From Rostratula benghalensis (taxonomy: Eukaryota > Chordata > Aves > Charadriiformes > Rostratulidae), in NCBI GenBank assembly GCA_013399305.1, contig VXAI01000013.1, positions 7,801,094-7,865,093 on the forward strand: a DNA stretch of 64,000 nt, given 5' to 3'. Each line of letters starts with the position of its first letter. Within the stretch, counting starts at the first letter, position 1. Under the pieces are notes generated by a model. That model saw nothing but the letters and a program-made list of their open reading frames with translations. It searched no databases and was not told where the DNA came from. The translations under genes were made by a program, and so were the position numbers. This document shows, in pieces, positions 49,241 through 62,120 of this stretch.

Positions 49241-52063
49241 TTTGTCAAAAACATCTAATATCCTGTAGTAGTATCTCCCATGAGAATACTCATTGCATTT
49301 TTTCCAGAAAACATGGTAGAAAACGTGCTGGAGGGAGCAAATCTTTGAACACAATGATCTGATGACTACTTTGTGCTTTCAAAACAAAGCAGTTGCATTT
49401 TGACGTTCTTCCTCAGTGGCAGGAGACACCCCAATCAAACACAAACACAGAGGCACTGTGTATGTTAAGGCCTGGATTTTGGTCACCTGGTAGAACGGGA
49501 AAAACATTTCAGCACAAACAAAAAGTGTTTATTTTGCCATGACTACAACTAAAACTTAGTTATGGAACTCAGTTATGGAAAGATTTGGAGGGTCACTGCT
49601 GTTTGTGAACACTTCATATGCAACTCTTGCTGAGATACATATCTCAGTGACCAGGCAGGTTTTTTGTTTTGACCAAATTCAATCCTAAATGCATATAGAG
49701 GGGAAGGAACAATTTTCCCTACAGGAGATTAGAAACAGCAAGATTAGTATAATTAGCGTAGACTTCTTGTGCTTTTGCAGAGGCAGGACAAACAAAAAAT
49801 CCCACAGAATCATATGGCCAAAAATGAGACCAGATGGTATGAACAGACACAGAACTGATGCAGAGACCTAGTTGAGTGACAAGTGATTTTGACATGGAGG
49901 AAAGAAACTAGTTCTTAGAAGCAGAAGCTGAAAAAAGATGTAATGGGAAAAAAAGTAAACCATTCTCTTGATATTGCTGTAACACAAACTGAAGGTCTTC
50001 CCTGATTTAAATCACTTGGAGAAGACAGACTAGGTTTTGATGTGACCTTAACTAAAAGGAACTTTCTCCTAAGATCTCTCTTTCAAAGAAATAAAAGGAT
50101 TATCAAATAGTGTGCATGAGGTAATAGTTGCTTCCATACTGCCACTTGCTACATCTTCAACTCAGAAGAAAACCCTTCTTGCACTACCTAGCAAGCTCCA
50201 CTAGGTATTACATCTCAAAAATACCAAACATAATCATAGCATGTAATGAAACTGGTGGAGTGAAGCTGTGATCTCAAATATATACATATACGCAAACCCC
50301 CTGCAGACCATAGCTAATATAACTGAAGACTCCATGCAATTGGTTCATCCATCTGCAACTCTCTACAAAGCAATGTCTTCAAGTTCAATATAAATAAAAT
50401 TTATTCATTTCATAAGCCTGTAAGGAAAAGAAGAAATTGGACACAGGGGGACTGGAGAAAAGAGACTGGGCCTGAATAGGTTACATTTTAGAGAACCTAT
50501 TTCTCTACATTAACTGTTTAGATTTCACTAAGTTGAAAGTATTCCAAAACAAAGATGACTCTGTTTCCAAAGTGTTTCTTCACAGGCCTACATTTTGACT
50601 TAACACTTATTTAAAGTAGGATTCTTCAAAGTCAGCTATTACCATATAAAAAAGTGTCACAGCCTAGAGCAGAATGAGACCTTTTGTATTTTAAAACCAC
50701 TTTCTATGTATCTCTTGGTCTAAATTATCATCTCAAGTGAATTCTGAATTTGTGTCTACATGGTGACATAGTCTTTCTTTGCAAGGGAGTGAGTGAAAGG
50801 GGAATCTGTATAAGGTGTTCTTCCTGCAAACCAGATGGCTTATAGTCTCAGTGGAAAACACTGTCATTGAAAAAAAGGAAAGCAGGGACAGGTTTAGGGA
50901 GGTACCACTGCATCACTATGACTAAATACATAGGCATCCACTCTTTTTACATCTGAACTTTCAATTGCCAGAAGGGTCTGAGTTTTCACACAGTGCCAGG
51001 TTACCAGATAATAACAATGAAAGCAACTGGCTGCCCAGGGAAGTCAATAAATTATTTGCTCTAAGCATCACAACATCAGACCTACTCCACTGGAAAACAA
51101 TCTGTTTAAAAAGCAGGGCAAGAGGAGCACAGAAACTTTACTTACTACGAATACCAGAAGCTTATTCCATCAAGAACAGTCTCTTTAGTAGCCCCAACTA
51201 TTTACACTGTAAATAACGTGGATATGTGTTAAATCAGAGCCAAAAATCTTTTCAGATTCAACAGTATTTAGGTCATCTGCACTCTATTGACAGACACTGA
51301 ACTCTGAAACCATAATGATGTAGCTCAGCAACAGTGCATGCTGTCCCACTAATGAGGCCCTTTTTCCATGAATAATGAGTATGGACATCAGCTCTGTTGC
51401 CAGGTACATAACATAAACACAATTTAACACACGGCTTTTGGTAAAGCTGTGTGTCTGCTTGCAGAGGCTGAAGTTTCGCATAATGTGATCCAACTTTTTA
51501 GCCCAGGGTGGGGGCAGACTGCTTAAGGAAATAATTTGTTCATATGTTATCAAAATACAATAAATCAGGTTTGCTCTTAGTCAAAAAAAAAAAAGGCAGT
51601 GGATTGGGACCAACAGAAACTGCAGATAGGAAAGTATAAATGAGTTCATTGTTTTATATTCCAATAAATCTTACAACACATGAAGCTGATGAGTTCTAAA
51701 ATGAGCTGAGACTCCCCGAGACAGGCCTTCTGAGACTCATGAACTGTAAGGGTTATACTGGTTAAGCCTGTGTTTGCTGAGTCCTTTTGCATACCTAGGG
51801 TATACACACACCTTTGTTTATATATGGCAAAGCATGTGTTGAAACTGCATAGGTTCAAACAAAGTAAGAAGAGCTCTATTTTGAAAAGCCTCATTTGTTA
51901 CCTTTATGAACTCAGCTTTGACTCTATCAGGTGCTTTTTTTTTTGAGAAAACAAAATGTACTTTCCAAGTTTTATCAACTTCCATGACATTAAGTGCCAC
52001 CATGGTATTGTTTAGAACTCGGCATCAGGGCTTTAGTATGCACAACGACAGCTAGCACACGAG

Positions 52064-52192
52064 TTTAGTCTGAGATTCAGGAGAGCATGGCTTAATTCCC
52101 TCTTCTGTCACAATTCTGCTATCTCCCAGGGTTATTATTAAAGACATTGAAGACTACAAGGTCCTGTGGTGCCTGGGACATAAAAATAGCCA
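52064..52192 (+). mobile_element. MIR-like ancient SINE fragment
   Basis: The order 'tctgagattcaggagagcat', 'ggcttaattccctcttctgtc', 'gttattattaaagacattga' and 'agactacaaggtcctgtgg' follows the layout of MIR/CORE-SINE type amniote elements (tRNA-related 'gggttcaattcccagctctgccac' block, 'ataataa' stretch and 'tacattgaagattgtgaggtgc' core end). It is diverged and incomplete, consistent with an insertion that predates birds. Confidence 0.55.
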
Positions 52193-53672
52193 TTTCTATT
52201 TACTTGCTTCTTACAGTGCCAAAATAAAGTCCATGGGCATCTACAACTGTGTCACAGAAATTACTGAAATAGAAGAAGCTACAAGAAAGGCTGATGTTAC
52301 CACTTTAACTGCAGATTTCTTCAACCAGACTAAGCACAACCAAGATCACTCCAAGAGTCATTACTGCTACTGGATGACAGTACTCAAAGGCCTGGGTGAC
52401 ATGGTCTGACTCCAGAAAGAGCTGACATTCCAGGCTGGACTGGTAGCAGTGACTATCACTAGTGCTGCCTATAATGGGCTGCTTGTTTATCTTTTGTTAA
52501 ATCACCTCAGCTCTGCCACCGTCTACTGCAGGAGTCTGAAATTTGGCAGCATGATCGTGTTAGGACCAAGCCAATGGTCTATTGCTAGCCTCACTAAAAT
52601 CCATCTTTATTTCCTAAATGATAAGATGTCAGAAGAAAGTAGTTAGCACATATTCAGTGGAAGCTTCTGCAATTTTTTTCTGTTACACCCTTCAAAGATT
52701 CTTTGCTCATCAAGTACACACATCCCAGAACTCCAATAAACCCACGCATCACCCTCTTGCCACTGTTCCATGTGATGACATGGGTCCAAGTATTGGGGCT
52801 GACAACAAGAAGTCTCTGCTCGTGTGGGCTCTTGCTGTTCTGCTTTTTGGCATCCGGGCAACGCAGCAGAGGATGTCAAAAGAGAGAAGGCAGAAACCAG
52901 AGAGAGAAGGGTGGACATGGAAAAGATGTCTGCTAAGACAGAGACTGGAAAGTGGGTGAGATGTATCATGACCATCACTGCCTTAAGAGAAGATTATAAT
53001 GGATAGTTAGGACAGGCAGGAGAATGAAATTAGGAATAAGCAGTACTGGCTGAACAAGGAGCCTCTGGTAGGAACTGGAGGAATAAAAGCGAAACTGACC
53101 ATTCAAAAGAAAAGTAGAGGAAAATTCAGTAGACAAATGGGTTGGAAGATCAACTGATGGCTAGCTGGAAAAGATGCCAAGTCCTTCAAAGAATCAAGGA
53201 GAAAGAGTGGCCCAAAGGCTGTGGATATAGGCTCCAGTGCCCACATCGGTAGCCATCTATACAACAGTACCTCAAATGGTGTCCAACTACCTTTTCAAAA
53301 ACCTCAAAAGTTAGAAGCCTTAAATTTTCTGTCCAAAAAATGCCAGAAAGGCTCTAAAAGCTAATAACTAAAAACATTTTAAAGGCTACAAGATCAACCT
53401 AGAGAAAAAGTTAAGAAACATCAAAAATTAAGGCTACCTGTTTCACTTAATTCAGCTATTTGATTCATGCATGTTATGACTTTTAGTTATATGATTTTAG
53501 TTATATGATTACAAAATAAATCCCCTTTCACAAACCCCCTTGCCATACCCTGGTGCATAGAATGAGACTTTTCAGAGGATGATGGAGGACTGTGTAGTAA
53601 CACAACATGAAATCCTGCAGGCTGGAGGATTCCTGAATCACTTATTACAGAACTTGGAATGTGGATAGTGAG

Positions 53673-54040
53673 TGTCACGGATTCAGCTGGGATAGACTTG
53701 ACTTTCTTACTGGCAGCTGGTACAGCGCTATGTTTGGGGTTTGGGATGAAAATAGTATTGGTAAAACACTGAAGTTTTGGGTTGTTAGTAAGCAGTCAAG
53801 GGCTTTGCTGCTCCTCATGCCACCCTGCCAGTGAACAGGCTGGGAGTGCACAAAAAGTTGGGAGGAGACACAGCTGGGACAGCTGACCCCAGCTGACCAA
53901 AGGGATATTCCATGCCATGTGATGTCACGCTCAGCATATAAAGTTGGGGAAAGAAGAGGGAAGGAGGGGATATTCAGAGTTATGGCATTTTGTCATAACC
54001 ATTAGACTTGATGGAGCCCTGCTTGATTCCCAGCAAGATT
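53673..54040 (+). mobile_element. Endogenous retrovirus LTR fragment
   Basis: The sequence begins TGTCACGGATTCAGCTGGGA and contains 'gaacaggctgggagtgcaca', 'ggagacacagctgggacagc', 'tgaccccagctgaccaaagg', 'gatattccatgccatgtgat' and a TATAAA box at 53937-53942, followed by 'gatggagccctgcttgattc'. This order matches an LTR family common in avian genomes. Only the 5'/promoter portion is kept. The 3' end of the LTR, any internal gag/pol/env sequence and a second LTR are absent, so it is a truncated relic. Confidence 0.75.
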
Positions 54041-54060
54041 TGGTGCCACCAAAACCAGGA

Positions 54061-54174
54061 GGGGCCTTTGAGCAACCTGCTCTAGTGGGGGATGTCCCTG
54101 CCCATGGCAGGGGGTTTGGAACTTGATGATCTTTAAGGTCCCTTCCAACTCTAACCATTCTATGATTCTTTGAT
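54061..54174 (+). mobile_element. CR1 LINE 3' tail directly after the LTR
   Basis: The last ~115 bases of a CR1: 'ggggcctttgagcaacctgc', 'tctagtgggggatgtccctg', 'cccatggcagggggtttgg', 'gatctttaaggtcccttcc', then 'attctatgattctttgat' octamers. It begins within about 20 bases of the LTR remnant and may have inserted into or truncated it. Confidence 0.93.
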
Positions 54175-54718
54175 TAAAACAAAAACTGATGTAACGCTAC
54201 ATAAACTAACGCTTACTGAAAAATACTGAAAATTGATGTGAAAAGTTCACCTAGTCTTCTGAGCTTTCCAGGTTTTCCCCATAAGACATGAAGTCTGCTA
54301 CTCACTAGACTGCTTGAAGTTAAATCAATTAATGGTTGTAAAGCACTTGTATGCCTCTAAGTTAACACTCATAGAAAAGTCCACAAGGGAACCGATAATA
54401 CTTTCTTCAGAGTTTGAATATCATGAAATAAAAAGTCTGTACAACCTAAATAGTCATTCTTTAAACATCAATTGAAAGCAAAGAAAGCACTGAAGAGCTG
54501 CTAGGAAGTGAGTTCCATTAGTCTGTACAATGAATTAAGCATGGCTTGGCAGAAATAATGCACAATGTTTAATCTCTGGATTAGGACCGTGTAAAGGGAT
54601 CTATGAAGCTTGTGCTCATCACCTCAATTACAGTGTTTCCTAAATTTTAAGAGTTTGACTTAGAAACATTGCTTCTGCATGTAGCATAAAGAGAAAATAT
54701 AAATATGTATGAACTTAC

Positions 54719-54833
54719 CATCATACTTTGCTAAGACTGCCTGGACATCTGCATACGCTTGCAGTTCCAACAAAGCCTCTAGCAAGTTTTCATGGATGTT
54801 GAACATGCTGAGCAGAGGGAACTCCTTCATCAA
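54719..54833 (-). CDS. ST7: ST7 coding exon (most 5' one in the window)
   Basis: A 115-base exon (38 codons + 1) on the minus strand with a CAATTTTAG-type acceptor (attttag) and GTAAGT donor. It encodes [18 protein letters not shown] then [20 protein letters not shown], a conserved helical stretch of ST7 with tetratricopeptide-like spacing. It starts in phase 0, so the preceding exon must end on a complete codon. That exon was not found before base 64000, so this intron is longer than 9.1 kb. Confidence 0.97.
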
Positions 54834-55355
54834 CTAAAATCAATAACATATTAAAGGGTTAGTTTATTAGCATGGAAAAGGGTTTCTTGTTCAAAACACA
54901 TTAAAATAACCAACACCAAGTTAAAACCCTTCAGTTCTCCTTGTTCTTGGCTCTTTCCCAGAGTTCACTATTATCTCTGAAATTTCTGAGCTCTTAAGAG
55001 ACACTGGATCAGGTTTTTTGAAAAAATATGCTTTGCATAGGATGGATGTAATTAGTCAAATCCAAGAACACAGCTGCCTATATACATAATTCTCCTTCAA
55101 TTAACTTCTCCAAAGTGAAGAAGAGTCATCTTGTACTGGAAAAGAATCTTCTACAATGTAGCTCCCGTATATCTGTAGTGAGCAATCCAGCATCTCACTG
55201 GTAGATTAAGTAGAAAAAACAGAAAATACATTGAAAAAAAAATCAGAATAAAATAAAATATGAGAATCTTATATATATCTGCAACTATATTATCAAGTAT
55301 GTGATATTAGGATTTGTAATTGTGGATACTTTAGAACACAAATGCAATTGTGGCC

Positions 55356-55373
55356 TATATATATATATATATA
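55356..55373. repeat. (TA)n microsatellite
   Basis: About nine TA units in an ST7 intron. Confidence 0.85.
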
Positions 55374-57276
55374 AAGAAGAAAGAAAATGCAGCAAAAATA
55401 GATTTGTATAAACTTTACCTTTCCTAACACTAAAATTAAAGAATCCATTCTGTATGACAAGCTGAATGAAATGTGTAGTAACAATAATCTAATCCCTTTG
55501 TGTGAAAAAAATTTCTTACTCTATGAACTAAACCTTTGAGAAATATCAGGAATTTGTTCTTACATATCCTCAGTTTCAGTGTCTGTACAGACTCAAATCA
55601 CTGAAGCTGATATTCTATTACATCCCCTTTTTGAAGCCACACTTATTGGAAGTATCCATGGTTTTTTAATGCAAATGAATATTTTTTTTATTGTCAGAGT
55701 ATTCTTTAAAGAACTGAAGTATTAAAGGATCCTTGCTTCCTTGTGCCATGGTTGTTATACCGTAACTGCCTACATGGTGTACATTCAGCACAAAAAGGTC
55801 CCACAGTGTAGAACTAGGATAGCTGATATTACTCCTGTTCTTCTGGAACTTGCAGGGGAACACTGGCAGTGTCAGTGCAGGGGGACAGTGTCATCTCTCT
55901 GAGATGGTTTATGAGAACAGAAAGACCATAACAATCCAATTAAAGAAGATGATTCAAGGTCAGCCTTACTCAGTTTGAAAATAGTAAGCTGGACCTGAAA
56001 ACTAGGTCATGTAATAAACCTACCTTTGAAAATTCAAATAGAGACACCAATGAGAACTAGCAAGTCTTAATCTCACAAACAGGCAACATACACAAAAATA
56101 AGGCAGGACTGAAACAAGAAGGGGGGGAGATTCACCAAGAACTTTAGAACATGAGAAACAGGTAATGCTCTAGAGCTTCTTCACTATGTTAAGGACGAGA
56201 CCTTAGCAGGTAAACCGAGATGCAAAGTGCAGAGAATTTCTTCCTTGTGTTAATGGTCTGGCATAAACGAATGTGAGAAGTATCTGACCTTACAGGGTAA
56301 GTCTGCCTGAATTTGGCTAGCTGGATAGTACTGACTTTGCTGCAGTCTGAAAATTATTAAAGTATCAAAAGCAATAATGGCAGTGTTTTGTTTAACTGAT
56401 TTTATACACACACACATTTGATGCTAGTGGCATGGGGGTGGTCATAAAACAGTTTGTTTCAATGGTAAGAACTAAACCTGTGAAAAAGAATACAAGCAAA
56501 ATTGCATAGTTTGCAGCTTTTTCTCCTTCCTTAGTTTTCAAAAACTAAAAAAAAAAAAGGACCACAGGCCTTCATGCTCATCTAAGTAAGTGAAAGGATT
56601 TGGCAATAAAATACAAAGTTTAAGTCTTTGCTCATGGAGAAAATAACTTCATGTGAAAATTCACATACTTGGATTCATCAGTTAAAGACAGAGCCTACTT
56701 CTCTTCTTCTTGTCTTTACTCACTATTGCATTTTTAACAGAGGAAGCTACTATTTGGAAGGAAGAAGCATGACAGAATCTGGCCCTACGTAAATAGTGAT
56801 TTAAAGTTCAGAATGAACATATTGCAGAGAAACCCCTCCATGGGATTAAGAAAGATTATCTCTGCTCATTGAGAATGAATAATGGCTGGCAGAATAACAT
56901 TCCCTCTGTCAGTGAAGAAAAGGGAAGAGCTGCAGCTAGTTATAGATGTATTGTGGCCAGTAAAAGCTCTTACTCTGGTTCTCCACTTCTCACTGACGTC
57001 ACTCACTGCTTATTTTTCTCTATTTTGATTAGGTTCTGTCAGAGTGATAAACCCTTCCTAAGACAGCAGCAGAATAAAGGTCACTGTCTGGACTCTCAGG
57101 CCTCCAAACTGACAAGTGTTAATAAAGGTTTCATCTGTGAAAGGTCGAACATTAAGAAGTCCAACCCAGTTATAATGAACTCAGTTGATATTGTAGCTAC
57201 ACAACTAAAACACCTCTAAGTAGCCACTCAGCTATTCAAACACTGACGATGCACAAATGACAGCATGTTTCCTATG

Positions 57277-57310
57277 AAAAAAAAAAAAAAAAGAAAAGAA
57301 AAAGAAGAGG
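57277..57310. repeat. A-rich run (A16 then A/G)
   Basis: An A16 homopolymer followed by an A/G low-complexity stretch. Confidence 0.85.
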
Positions 57311-57490
57311 GGACATGAACTCATTTCTTTGTCATCTCAGAACGCAGAGTACATGGTTTTCACTGCACATAATTTTCAGTCACAGTAAAAATTTGTTTTT
57401 TTAGAAACTTCTCAGAAAATAAAGCCACTTAGAGGAATATTTTGTCAGGTCATCTTTTAGGTCTCATAGTGAAAGCAAACACTTGGGAGG

Positions 57491-57518
57491 AAAACAAAAC
57501 AAAACAAAACAAAAAAAC
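57491..57518. repeat. (AAAAC)n microsatellite
   Basis: About four AAAAC units followed by A7. Confidence 0.88.
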
Positions 57519-60500
57519 ACAAGAAGTTTGTAACATGGGCCTGCTGGATGGTCAGGGCAGGCCAAATACTGCGTCATGCTGAGGAGCAACAGAGCGCGCC
57601 CTGTGAGCCTGAGCCTGCTCCCCTCCCCTCCCAGCAGATGGAGAGGGAGGTTGGCTCAGACCCCACACAGAGATGGAAAGATGGGCACATTATCCCCAAA
57701 CGTGAGATGAAGAACCCACCCTACAGTTCCCCAGACCCATATAGCAAGAAGCTCTCATCTGGACTCTAGCTCATCTAGAGGCACAGACCTCCCTTTGCAC
57801 CCAAAGATTTAAATTGTGTGAAGTTACAGACTAGTATTTGCTAAATAGTTTGGCTTCTCAATTTTAATTCTCTTTACGTCTTTACCATAACCTGACAACT
57901 GTTTTCATCTGAGTGGCAAGAACTGCACTTACTTAAAGAAAACTTAAAGGCTCAGTTGTCTTCTTTCTCCACACCTTAAGATCTCAAGGGACAGTCGTCA
58001 AATTCAGCACTCAAGATTTCTCACCAAAGCTGCTACAGCTTTTTACATAAACACTAGTTAGGACTAAAAGTTTCATTGCAAAATTCCAGTTAGTTAGTTT
58101 CTCAGCTGCTATAAAAGAACTGTGCTCCATTGAGCAAAGCTTATTTTCATCCCATACGAAAACAGACACCACACAGGTATGAATGTATTCCCTTACAATA
58201 CAAAAGGTTCAAACAGGCATTGAACATACCATACCAAATCTATGTTCACAAGGATTTTACTTTCAACTTGTTATTGGTCTAAATACTTTTTAGTGATGAA
58301 ATTCAGACCTGGTGTTGGGTTAGTCCATAATCTATTCTAATTGCCCTGCACTTTTGGGGGAAAATAGATAAATGTGTAGAAAGTGGACTTACTTTTCACT
58401 GAAAGATTAATTAGGTATACTGCAAATAAACAGAAATGGTACCTTTTGCAGACAATTAATAATTTTTAATTTTTTATATAAGTAATACTTTGGGAGTACA
58501 CGTTCTCAGAAAAATTCTGGACATAAGTCTGACACAAACAGGTATCTTATCACTAGTCCTGGGAGGGTCATATTTCCAGACTCACTCCAGTCCATATTGC
58601 AGGGTGTAGGTTCAATGATTTTGCGATGGATATGAAAGCGCGATGATCACAAAAAAGGGTTTATGGTACAAGGAAATCCACATCTGATTTATTGGATGAA
58701 GAACAAGTATTATCTTCCAAACAACGGTTTAATGAAAAGGACTGCCTTCCCTGAGAATATTTGTCATCAGCATTTTCTCATTTAGACCTAATTTTTGAAA
58801 CATTTTCAAGGAATGTAGCTTTAACTGTTGCATCCGTTATTCTCCCCGTGATAACATTAACATCATGCATCAATTAGCAATGAAACATTATTTGTGTAGA
58901 AAACAGCTTTAAGCTACAGCTTATGGCTATGACTAGGCCATGGGACTCAAGGGAACGCAGAGGTGGACAGATGAATGATCTTCTATATAACCTGGTGGTG
59001 ACACATTTATTCTCCATGTGCATTATGGCTGTATTTTGGTCACACATTTGATGAGCAGTACATGCAGCCTTTCATTGTTGCTTATACTCCTCTCTTCTAA
59101 ATAAACAAACAAAAACATTTTAGATCAATGTGTTCAACTGAATTCACTCATACATATGAAAATTGAATTCAGCTTGAAATGAAGAAACAACAACAAGCAA
59201 ACAAGAGAAATTCAATGCAAACAGTGAAATTGTTAACAACCTTAATTCCTAGTTGTATCTGTCCATGCTGTGGGTATCTCAAGCAGTAAATCTGTCTCCT
59301 GAATGAGCAATGACTGAGGTGCCATCTTTCAGGTGCAACTGTCCACCACCATTGAAGAATCAAACACACAGTATGGATAGCACCCTTATTTTCACAAGCA
59401 CTTTGCATAAACTGCTTTCTTGTCTATGACTTGTAATCCATAAGAACTGTTAACTGAAGAAGGCAAAAAAGGTAAAACTCCAAGCCATTTCTGAGTAGAA
59501 AACCAGAAACCTCCATTTCTGTGGGCTTCATTGTCTACAGCTCAGCTTTCAGATGTCTAAGTTCTGGCTGGAGCTTACCCTGGGCTTGAGGCATTTGCAA
59601 CGTGTCGCTCCACGTTGACTTTCTGCTGTCTAATAAGATACACTAATGCTTAGGTTTTTCTTCAGGCCAGCTCACTTGGCAAGGCCAGATGGGAAGAAAC
59701 ATTGTCAGTGGAATCAGGCTAGTACACAAAAAGGCTCTGTTAGCAATGTCAGATCCTTAGAAGTTAGGCTGACTCCAGCAAGGTCTCATTGTGAGTGGGA
59801 TTCATGAAGTGAACAGACAGACACTCTCATAGCTCTCCAGAGTTGGAAAATGATCTGAAATACACTGGACCTACCTGAAATAAAGCTCTGCCTAATTACA
59901 GCAAAAGTAGGGTTTTGTCATTTAATGCATTTCTCTACGTACTACGTTCCTTTTGGCAAATAACCACTGTTTTATTTGGAAGCAGCTCCGCAGTTACTCT
60001 TTCACAGCTCAGAGAGGATAGAAGCTAAGAAGCCAAATCCACCAGAGCCTGTTCTTTTGGAGCTTGGAAACGATTAGCAGTAGGATACACATATTTCCTT
60101 CCATATGTGGAATTCAGGGAATTTGACATGTCATCTAATGGTTGAACTTCAGAGTGTTAGAAAAGAGACCCAGATCCAGTTTACATAAACTGTGTGATGG
60201 CACAGGTATAAAATTTGCAGACATTCCAATTTTGATTTGGCAAAATGTTATTTTAGTCTTGATGTTCCATAATATCCACAGATAACACAATTTCTCTTCC
60301 ATGTGGGATTAACAATGAGCCAGTAAGGTGAAAAATATCTTACCAAATATGCAAACTCTAAGGAAATATGTCAGGACATGCAGCCTTTATATTCTGCTTC
60401 AACTGGAGGATTAAAGGCTTCAGAGTATGACTTGAGTTCTTTCAGGAATATAATTATGAAAATTCTGTAAGTTGGATTGTGTTGTAAAAACGCACACATT

Positions 60501-62047
60501 TCAGGAATAAAGATAATTTTAAAGGCAGATGTGACACAAAACCAGAAGAGTGCAAGTTGTTCCAGATGTACATTTACTACTAAACAATCACATCACATAA
60601 AAGTAGGAACAGTGATAAATCATAATTATTTTTGTTACACCAAAGATGAGTAACTTTTTGAAGCATGAAAATAAAGTCATTGCTCATAGCCCTCTTCAAA
60701 AACATTCCTTCATTTGCATTATCCCAAAGTACTTTTTGCAGAAGCCTTGCCATATTTTTAGAAGTAATTTTTTAAATGAAAATTAAGTGAGGAAGTGATC
60801 TAGTAACTCAAAAATGAGCTAGGAGATTCCAGAGAAATGGAAGAGCAAAATTAAGAAACAATAAGAAGCCCCTGAATGCGGAGTGATGTGAGAGGGCAGA
60901 CAAAAAGGAGCCCAAGTTACCAAGGCTCCTACCAAGACTACGTGACTGTATTCTGAGACTGCATTTTATCCTAATAGAATCACGATGCTGGAAACCCAGA
61001 GCTATAGGAGAAACATTATTATCAGGTTTAGGCAGTAGTCATCAAATTTCTAGGTTTTAAGGGTTTTGCACAGGATCACAGACATGAAAAAAAGTGAGGG
61101 GTTTGAGTGCAGGTAAAGGGAAGGGACAAACACCATGGGGGAATCACAGGAGTCTACATTTTGTTTAAAAGCCCATTCAAAAGAGAGATGTTCAAACCCA
61201 CCCCTCCCTCTTACCCATAAAATGTGAATGTGTGACAAAACAAACCACATTTAAATATACAGGTAAATGCAAATGCTAAAAATCAACATTTATCACTTGC
61301 AATTATTGCTGTGCTTGTGTGGCAGAACAAGAACTAACTGAAGATACTACTCTGTGGGGAAGATTTAACCTGCTACCATTCACAAGAGTAGCAGACTTCT
61401 AAAATGTGTAACTATTGCTCTCATTTAACTAAGAAGTTCTTTTCCTTGAAATTTTAATAAATGGTACTTTAAATAACTGCTACAGATGTTAATACAGCTA
61501 GAATCCCAGTCAAGGCACAGCAGGCTACTTAACCTGACCTGTGCAGCACAAGCCAAAGAATCTGACTCACTAATCCTTGCCTCAAGCACAGAAGTATTTG
61601 GGAGAGACAGACAGTAGCTACACTGAGGCAAGTAGCTGCAGAAGCTGTGTTGTTAAGTTGCTAGGGATAATAACATCTTTACTGGCAATTAGTACTCTCT
61701 TTGTTTCACAGGGCTTGATAATTCAAGGTGCAGAACACTGTCCTGGCTATGGACTCGAGAGCAAATCAGCAATGCAGACAAGAATACAGAATTCAAGAGA
61801 CTATTGAACAAAAAGCCAAATTCAAAGCCCAGTGAAAGAGGTTGCCAAAGAGGTATGCTAGATTTGCAGAAGCATCATACCAGCAAAAATCACTGATACT
61901 GCTGGTCATAAAAAGATAAAAACCTGTCCTACCCATATCATTAAAACTGATTTAGTATGGTTGAGGACCCTTTTGAAGCCTTCCAGTGACATAATATTTA
62001 AAACCATTTCAGATACTCAGGGCAGCCTGAGTGTTTAAACAACTCAC

Positions 62048-62120
62048 CGTGCAGCACATTGGTAAGCACATAGCACTGCCAATAAGAGCTGCACAGGTAC
62101 TGATGATGCCTTCGCGTCTC
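62048..62120 (-). other. Orphan exon-like segment on the ST7 sense strand
   Basis: On the minus strand a TTTATGCCACAG acceptor-like site is followed by 73 bases open in all three frames, then a strong GTGAGT donor. One frame reads RREGIISTCAALIGSAMC. It matches no ST7 exon I know, and 73 bases would shift the reading frame before the exon at 54833, so if spliced it could act as a poison or alternative exon. It may equally be a chance pairing of splice-site-like sequences. Confidence 0.2.

Larger units (their letters stand above)
44470..54718 (-). other. ST7: ST7 intron (10.2 kb)
   Basis: The largest complete intron in the window, with donor GTAAGT and acceptor CTTTTCAACAG. It contains an A-rich stretch (45327-45380), a short (AC)n tract (48447-48462), a weak CR1-like fragment (about 49181-49240), a MIR-like SINE (about 52064-52192), and an LTR fragment directly followed by a CR1 tail (53673-54174). 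No other exon was recognised. Confidence 0.82.

Noticed and set aside
50965..51080. CR1-like words ('ggctgcccagggaagt')
   Set aside because: Only one short word matches and the flanks do not follow the CR1 order, so the support is too weak for a call.
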